Notes under the pieces: model-generated
What the model saw: the letters and a program-made list of their open reading frames with translations, nothing else
Databases searched by the model: none
Told to the model about the DNA's origin: nothing
Program-made: the position numbers and the translations under genes
Source: Trichobilharzia szidati
Lineage: Eukaryota; Platyhelminthes; Trematoda; Strigeidida; Schistosomatidae
Assembly (NCBI GenBank): GCA_944472155.2
Contig: OX235275.1
Span: 57,615,228 to 57,679,227, forward strand
Reading direction: 5' to 3'
DNA length: 64,000 bases
Part shown: positions 58,251-64,000 of the stretch, piece by piece
How the letters are laid out: each line of letters begins with the position of its first letter
Position numbering within the stretch: position 1 is the stretch's first letter

Positions 58251-60835
58251 GAAAGAAGGTCGAAACAGGAGTGATGCGCTGTCATAATCATCACTTTTGA
58301 TGTTATTCAACCCATAAGAGGAGTTGAACAGGTGTATCAGAGACACATTATAAGATGAATAATTCATTGAATGAGATGCAGTCACAGTGTAAGTGTGACT
58401 ACACAGCTGGAGGAAACTAATCCACTGAAAATAGGTTTTCAAGCTGAACTATTTCTCTTGTTTTTATAAATGCCTGAATGAGAATTATTCACGAATATAT
58501 ATACAAGTGACAGTTTTTTGCATTCAGAATTTACTGACTGTATAGTTAGCATATTTGTTCATATTTTTGATGGCAGAGGAATTCGATAAACGTCACTTAG
58601 AATACTGACATTCAATTTCATATGAAAAGTACTTACAGAATCCATTTTAAAAAATCTCTAAAATATAATTAAAGGTAAGTTTAAGTATACATTTGTAGAA
58701 GATCCATAACACTTTAGTAATGATGTAAGTAAGCTAAAAAGAAGTGTTGAACTAACGTAGTTCAGTTGTTCGAATACAGTGAAACAGGGTCTATTTTACC
58801 TACGTATAGTTAAGTGATATCGACTCCAAAAGAGTTACTTTACACATTCGCAAGTTAAACTTCCTTACAAACTGGTATAATCTGGAGAACCAGGGTAGAC
58901 TGGATAAGTGATTCGTTCCTAAAATTCACTTCTCCGACTCCTAATGAGTGGATGTAACCAATGTGTCCTGTAATCTTGGTGTGAGAATAATCACTTACTA
59001 ATAAAATGTCCATGTGCAGTCGTATTCCAACCTAATGTTTCGATGCTGAAAGTGTTCAACTTAGACTGTTAAGATCCTTGTCAGGGGGAAAATCCACCCC
59101 TCCAAGTGCTCCCTCTTATTGAACAGTTCTACAATTGATAGCCACTACACGTTTGGATATCCTTCTGGATAATGTACAAAAAAGGAAGTTGAAATCACTA
59201 AGTGTTCACAGAAGCCATCACTATCGAACTTTTGAAATCAGATCCATATTTTCAACAAAGAGACCACAAAGGGTATTTCTGTCCCTCAGAAACTGAAATA
59301 TGTCCACGTTTTTATTCAAATTCATCTAGGCGAATATTTCGTCTGTGAAATCCCTGTTTATATCGAAATCTGTCTTGATATCCACCATAACTGCATAAAC
59401 CCAACTTCTCAGCTCTTTGAACGGATTATGATGCAGATCACATCCAACTTTGGTGATGTCACACCTCTGAAACAAAAGTTAAATGGGTTTTGCTGGCAAT
59501 TTTTAAGGAAATAATGATTAAAACAATTGCTTAAAAATCTTTACAAAGTCAAATATTAGTGTGGTAACGGCTTACCCTATCCCACCTCTCATGAAATCTT
59601 CGATTTCTGACCGCATAAGATAAAACAAATACCAAATCATATATATGAATGATGTAAAGTGTATCCAAAAAGGAATAAAAAAACTAAAAAAATCAATACG
59701 AAGATGACAGTATTACCAGACAAGCGACATTGTCTTACAGAGTTATCACTGAGGCGATTCGAAGGTGAATATTATCATTACTGGCCAATATCTTTTTTAA
59801 TTCAAAAATGCATATGTCATCAGCGTGTTCGACGTACATTGCACGAATACAATACACATCTTAGATAAATTACGTTTTCTTAAAGTTTTGTTCAAAGCCA
59901 ACCAACATTTTAAAACCATTTTTGATGCCTGAATTCCAGTGGTTTACCTAGGCATACGTTATTCAGTGCACAAACCACTGATGGTCCTAATCAAGAAATC
60001 ATTTAGCGTACCATTTACTAAAGTACAAATAGTTAACTAATTTAGAAATGCTAACATGAACAACGGTATAATCGTTTCAACAGAAATTTGGTATTTACGC
60101 CTCCTAGTGGATCATCTTGAAAAACCTCAAAACTTTAATGATCGAAACTCACTTTCCAAAACTGCGAAATGGTAAATAGTAGAGACAAAAAATTGATTGG
60201 AACAAAGACACGAGAGCATGTAGAATAAAAGAATTCCATTAGTCAAGTAATTTCCATTGACTGGGAGAACAAATTACTCAGCAAGTGACTAAAATATCCT
60301 ACGGAAATAAGAGATGAAACTAATCTGCCATAGAATTAGTTGGATATTCACACCATCTTAAATCATTGGGAAGAGCAAAGACTAATCAGATTTGTATTCG
60401 AGGCGTTTATCAACGCAACATTTAAGAAAGTCGACAAGTAATCCTGAATCTGACAGACATCGGGTAATATTTAGCTTCGCGATTTGTTATAAACCTTTCA
60501 AACTAATTTTCCTGTCTGAATTACCCTCAGTATTCCTTAGCTAAGATCCCTACTTAACTATTAACAGTTGAATATGATGTATGCATATATATATATATGT
60601 TTCGTTTACTGCATGTGATATGCAATGATCACTATTTCCCAATCAATATCTATAAGATAGGTTAAACTACCTGCTTAATTAATCGTAATACATCACCAAT
60701 GTAGGCAGACAGTCAGGAAGAACCCAAGTTCCCCTTATATCAAATTTAATCAACTGCAAGTGTCTGCATTTCGGCTTGTGATAATTTTATGTATCCTTTG
60801 AAACCACACCGTGTTGTCTGCAGTTCTACTGAGAC

Positions 60836-60849
60836 TATATATATATAGC
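60836..60849. repeat. AT microsatellite at PLE 5' edge
   Basis: A short TA run directly abuts the truncated PLE. Similar TA runs lie at 60586-60599, 62609-62629 and 62657-62671. PLE or LINE insertion into TA-rich targets is possible but no target duplication could be identified. Confidence 0.7.
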
Positions 60850-62230
60850 CTGTGCATAATGAATTGGTAAAACATAGCGTAAATGGCAGTTTTGAATTTG
60901 TTGAAAATATAAGAGATCTTAATGTGAAGGACAAGTTTATGATATCTTTTGATGTATCCTCCTTATTCACTAATGTACCGTTAATGAAGACAGTGGATTT
61001 TATATGTGAGGAGATTACTACACGAAACATAGACATCGGGATTTCTATATCCACCTTGAAGGAACTTATTTTAAGATGTACAATGAATGTTCATTTCTTA
61101 TTCAATAAGAAATATTACAGACAAATTGATGGTGTAGCTATGGGCTCCCCATTAGGTCCAATCCTAGCTGATTTTTTCCTCGCTAAGTTATAGAGAATGG
61201 ACCACTGAAAGGAGTAATTAATGACATGGATTTCTACTGTCGATATATGGATGACACATTTGTGGTCATGAAGGACGAGAATGATGCGATGAATATCCTT
61301 GACTAGTTCAATGATGCACATTCAGCAATAACCTTTACCATAGAGAAAGAAAGTAATAACAGTATCTCATTCCTAGACGTCTTCATGGCAAGGAAAGATG
61401 ATGGCACACTAAGAAGGAGTGTGTATAGGAAACCTACAACAACAGGCCAGTACACTCATTTTTTGAGTTTTGTACCTTTGAAATATAAACGTGACCTGGT
61501 AAAGTGTCTGGTTCATAGAGCTAAGTTAATATGTTCAGACGACTGCCTCAATGAGGAGCTTAAGATTATTAGGGAATTACTTAGAAAAAATGGTTATCCA
61601 GATAAATTCATTGAGAAGAATATGAATTCAGCACCTAGGAGAGTCAGTATTGCTACTGTTTCGAAAAAACCAATGTTCATAAAACTGCAGTTCCTCGATG
61701 ACAACATCAGCGAAATCATAACACAGCGCTTGAAGAATGCAGTTAAAAGAGCTTGTTATGCAGCAGAGGTATGTTGTCTCTTCAAAACCACCCCTATTCT
61801 ATGTTCGAGAAATAAGGATAAACTAAAATAATTTTACCTCTTCTACGTGTGTCTACCAGTTTGACTGCAGCTGCGGAGCCAGCTACATTGTGCGTACAAT
61901 TAGGCGGTTTCATCGTCGTATTTCCAAACATCATCCAGCGTGGTTAAGCAAGGGACAAACAAGATCTATTCGTAGTTCTATTTTAGCACACCTTGTTGAT
62001 ACTGAGCATGAGGTTGATGTGAATACTACATTTAAAATTATTCATCGCATTCCGACTAATCTTAATTTCACTCTACGAGTTCGTCTTCTACAGACAGCTG
62101 AAGCAGTCGGAATCCACCAGAAGAAGCCAAGCCATTGTGTACAGAAGAAATTTTTACAGCCACTTTCCTTACCGTGGCCATCGTTACAAGACAGGACTAC
62201 GTCGCCCCCCTGCCCCTATTAAATTATAAT
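60840..62230 (+). pseudogene. Penelope-like element, RT plus GIY-YIG, best preserved
   Basis: The frame at 60852-61193 covers the RT palm: DKFMISFDVSSLFTNVP (motif A Asp present), KYYRQIDGVAMGSPLGPILA and DFFLAKL. A one-base frameshift follows. Then FYCRYMDDTFVVMKDEN carries the catalytic YMDD (about 61235-61265), one stop, and SISFLDVFMARKDDGTLRRS. It continues openly as 148 codons (61385-61831) through the thumb and linker to KDKLK. A second frameshift leads to YQFDCSCGASYIVRTIRR (61855-61910), with YIGR changed to YIVR, and the C-terminal part to PLSLPWPS at 62190. The RT N-terminus is truncated at about 60840. Only a handful of lesions. Confidence 0.9.
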
Positions 62231-63341
62231 TGTCCAAATTATTTTATTTTTATTTTGAGCACTTCATCTTTAATAACGTGTTATCCTTGTAAAATTAATT
62301 TATTTTATCCACTTCTACCTTTTAAAAGTGATTGTTAGCAGAAAATTAATTCGATTTCCTCACGAATACAGAGAGATGGTTGATTTTGCTAAAATTCTTC
62401 AAAAATCCAAAGTCATCCACAGTACGCGCTTTTTATTCGAAAACAGAATCCAAGTACTGGTGTAATGAGAACACCCTGATTGAATTTCATACCGCTGTAT
62501 GCTCACTTGATGCCTTTTACTGTCCATTAAACTTAACCCTCTTCTCAGTTACACTGGATTGATAATCTCAACCTCACTGTGTACGAAAATTCTAGGTGTC
62601 ATGTCATCAATATATATATATATGTATATATTATTAAAACAATAACTGAACAAAGTGATATATATATATATTATAACTAGTCTTACTTCCTGAACCGGCT
62701 ACTTCGGTACTACACAGTGTGAGTATTGCAAAACTAAGGAACAGAATATTGAGATAACGCTGCATAATTGTAAAACGAAGATATTAACTTTAAAAAAATG
62801 CTTTCTATTTATACGCACACTGTCGAAGAATAAATATCGAATGAGAATAATATGGCAATCAAATGCACCAATCATAATTGAAACAATGCTATTCACATAT
62901 GTCTATTCAACTTCAGATTAGCTGTCAGTTTTGTGCAACACTAATTTCTACTGATGCACTGACAATTATCATATTGGATATTTAGTGTCTGAAATATGCA
63001 TTACAGAACAAGTAGTAGTGTGCATAAAAGTAAACTCTATGGTCACCTGCATATGTCTGGCTTCACACATATACTACTGATTAGAATCAAAATAAGTAGT
63101 ATAAAGTCACATTTCGAAATTGGTAATCTGAACAGACTAGTGAATGGCGAAGATAACGCGTATTCGTTTATAAACAGAAACGTTCAAGTTAGATCCCAAC
63201 ACAACTTTCCAGTAACAACTGTCATTTCCTTGGTCAGCCATCACTGAAATGATAACACTTTCCGAGTTTTTAATCACTGGTTTGATATTTTGCAGGGCTA
63301 GTTATCCTTTATGCCTGTGCTATTATTAATGAGTCATTTTA

Positions 63342-63890
63342 AGTAAACAGAAGACAAATAGTTCAGCGAAGAGTCTCTTTTCGGCGGCGAATTCATTTTC
63401 ATAGCTGTACAATCGCAAATATACACATGGTTGTTTTGTATGTGTGTGTACATTAAATTTCTCAAACGAAAATACAATTAGTAAGTTCAGATGAATTGGA
63501 TGTTGATATAAGAGGGTAGTATCAAAAGTGATCAGTTGTCACAAATGCGTATCCTATCAAAAAGGGTCAAAGAACACTATCCAGCTAGGCTACAGAAAGG
63601 AAGTAATGGCTGCGTAAGGAGCGCAATAATAGAACTCCTCGTCAACACTGGTCATTCCATCCCAACAAACGCCTCTTTCAAAGTAATCTACAAAGTGAAG
63701 AACAACCTTACAAAGACAGTACGATTCCGTCTTCTTTGCGTCGCAGAGGCCCTAGCCATAAGGCCATAAGGCATACAAAAGAAAATTATTCAAACACTTC
63801 TACTCCCATAGTAACAACTCTATTGATTTGACTTAACTTTTCTTTGTTTGTTTGTTTCGTTTGACTTAATTTAAGGATAAAATCTGTGCA
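63342..63890 (+). pseudogene. Rearranged Penelope-like element
   Basis: 63342-63540 matches 22527-22730, the 3' end of the minus-strand PLE, in that same orientation. It is then joined directly to a plus-strand nuclease remnant (63536-63769): MRILSKRVKEHYPARLQKGS, IIELLVNTGHS, TNASFKVIYKVKNNLTKTVR and FRLLCVAEALAIR. This nuclease part is the reverse of the one at 23180-22960, so an inversion joined the two pieces. The core CxC/YIGR portion is missing. Confidence 0.8.
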
Positions 63891-63895
63891 CTGTG

Positions 63896-64000
63896 GTAGA
63901 GTGTAATTCCATTATGGGTAAATTTTGTTTTGATAAAGTCTCACGGTGTTATACAGTAATGTTTACTGATGACGTTTCGAGCACAATTTATTGCTCATAA
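63896..64000 (-). repeat. Inverted relative of the 24785-24890 insertion
   Basis: Nearly the reverse complement of 24787-24890, and it continues past the window edge. It abuts the PLE remnant and may be part of a third, unidentified element. Confidence 0.6.

Larger units (their letters stand above)
54380..63000. repeat. Segmental repeat Y, copy 3, diverged
   Basis: Homology islands in the same order as Y1/Y2: 54380-55240 (14560-15080), 55780-56000 (16170-16410), 56580-56800 (17590-17770), 58810-59200 (36360-36760), 59760-59980 (21360-21500), 60090-60420 (38740-39060) and 62700-63000 (23900-24200). It is interrupted by RTE, PLE and SINE insertions. Much more diverged than Y1 is from Y2. No host gene seen. 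Confidence 0.7.

Noticed and set aside
63965..63985. Hammerhead from CTGATGACG near the right edge
   Set aside because: CTGATGA is present but no GAA follows in a suitable place and no stems form in that orientation.

Overview
The window looks like transposon-saturated, AT-rich nuclear DNA of a blood fluke (Schistosoma or a close relative). The evidence is the repeats themselves: tRNA-headed SINEs with decayed hammerhead ribozymes, which match the Sm-alpha family as I remember it; many Penelope-like elements (PLEs) with reverse transcriptase (RT) plus GIY-YIG endonuclease; RTE-clade LINE fragments; and one CR1-like LINE. I found no host protein-coding gene, rRNA or functional tRNA. Every recognisable coding stretch is a broken retroelement.

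Layout. The window is an old, direct-orientation array of a large repeat unit. Block X occurs at about 560-4430 and again at 44690-48930. Block Y occurs at about 11780-28420 (Y1) and 28421-42695 (Y2), joined head to tail, with a third more diverged copy at about 54380-63000 (Y3). Between X1 and Y1 (4430-11780) lie three PLE fragments of different families, an Sm-alpha-like SINE and a minus-strand RTE fragment. Between Y2 and X2 (42700-44690) lie RTE fragments. Between X2 and Y3 (48930-54380) is a local duplication of an RTE remnant and its flank, into which SINEs and a CR1-like LINE have inserted. The last 650 bases hold a rearranged PLE.

Because the copies can be compared, several insertions can be delimited exactly. 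A 1066-base PLE at 22527-23592 is flanked by a 13-base target duplication and has an empty paralogous site in Y2. A 1135-base PLE at 32025-33159 has a 12-base duplication. A 204-base foldback at 22151-22354 also has a 12-base duplication and carries two hammerhead-type ribozyme motifs in inverted orientation. SINEs at 50098-50327 and 52133-52372 have target duplications too.

How the parts relate. The shorter tRNA-headed SINE family ends in the same roughly 38-base tail as the RTE LINEs here (33 of 38 bases identical in one comparison), which suggests it was mobilised by RTE enzymes. The PLEs carry hammerhead or hammerhead-like motifs at their ends. The most noteworthy objects are the inverted-ribozyme foldback, the matching hammerhead downstream of the PLE at 7972-8975, the PLE/RTE/PLE chimera at 25890-28180, and the multi-kilobase array itself, which would fit heterochromatin or a sex-specific chromosome (inference only). 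Repeat boundaries not fixed by target duplications were set by eye and are approximate.
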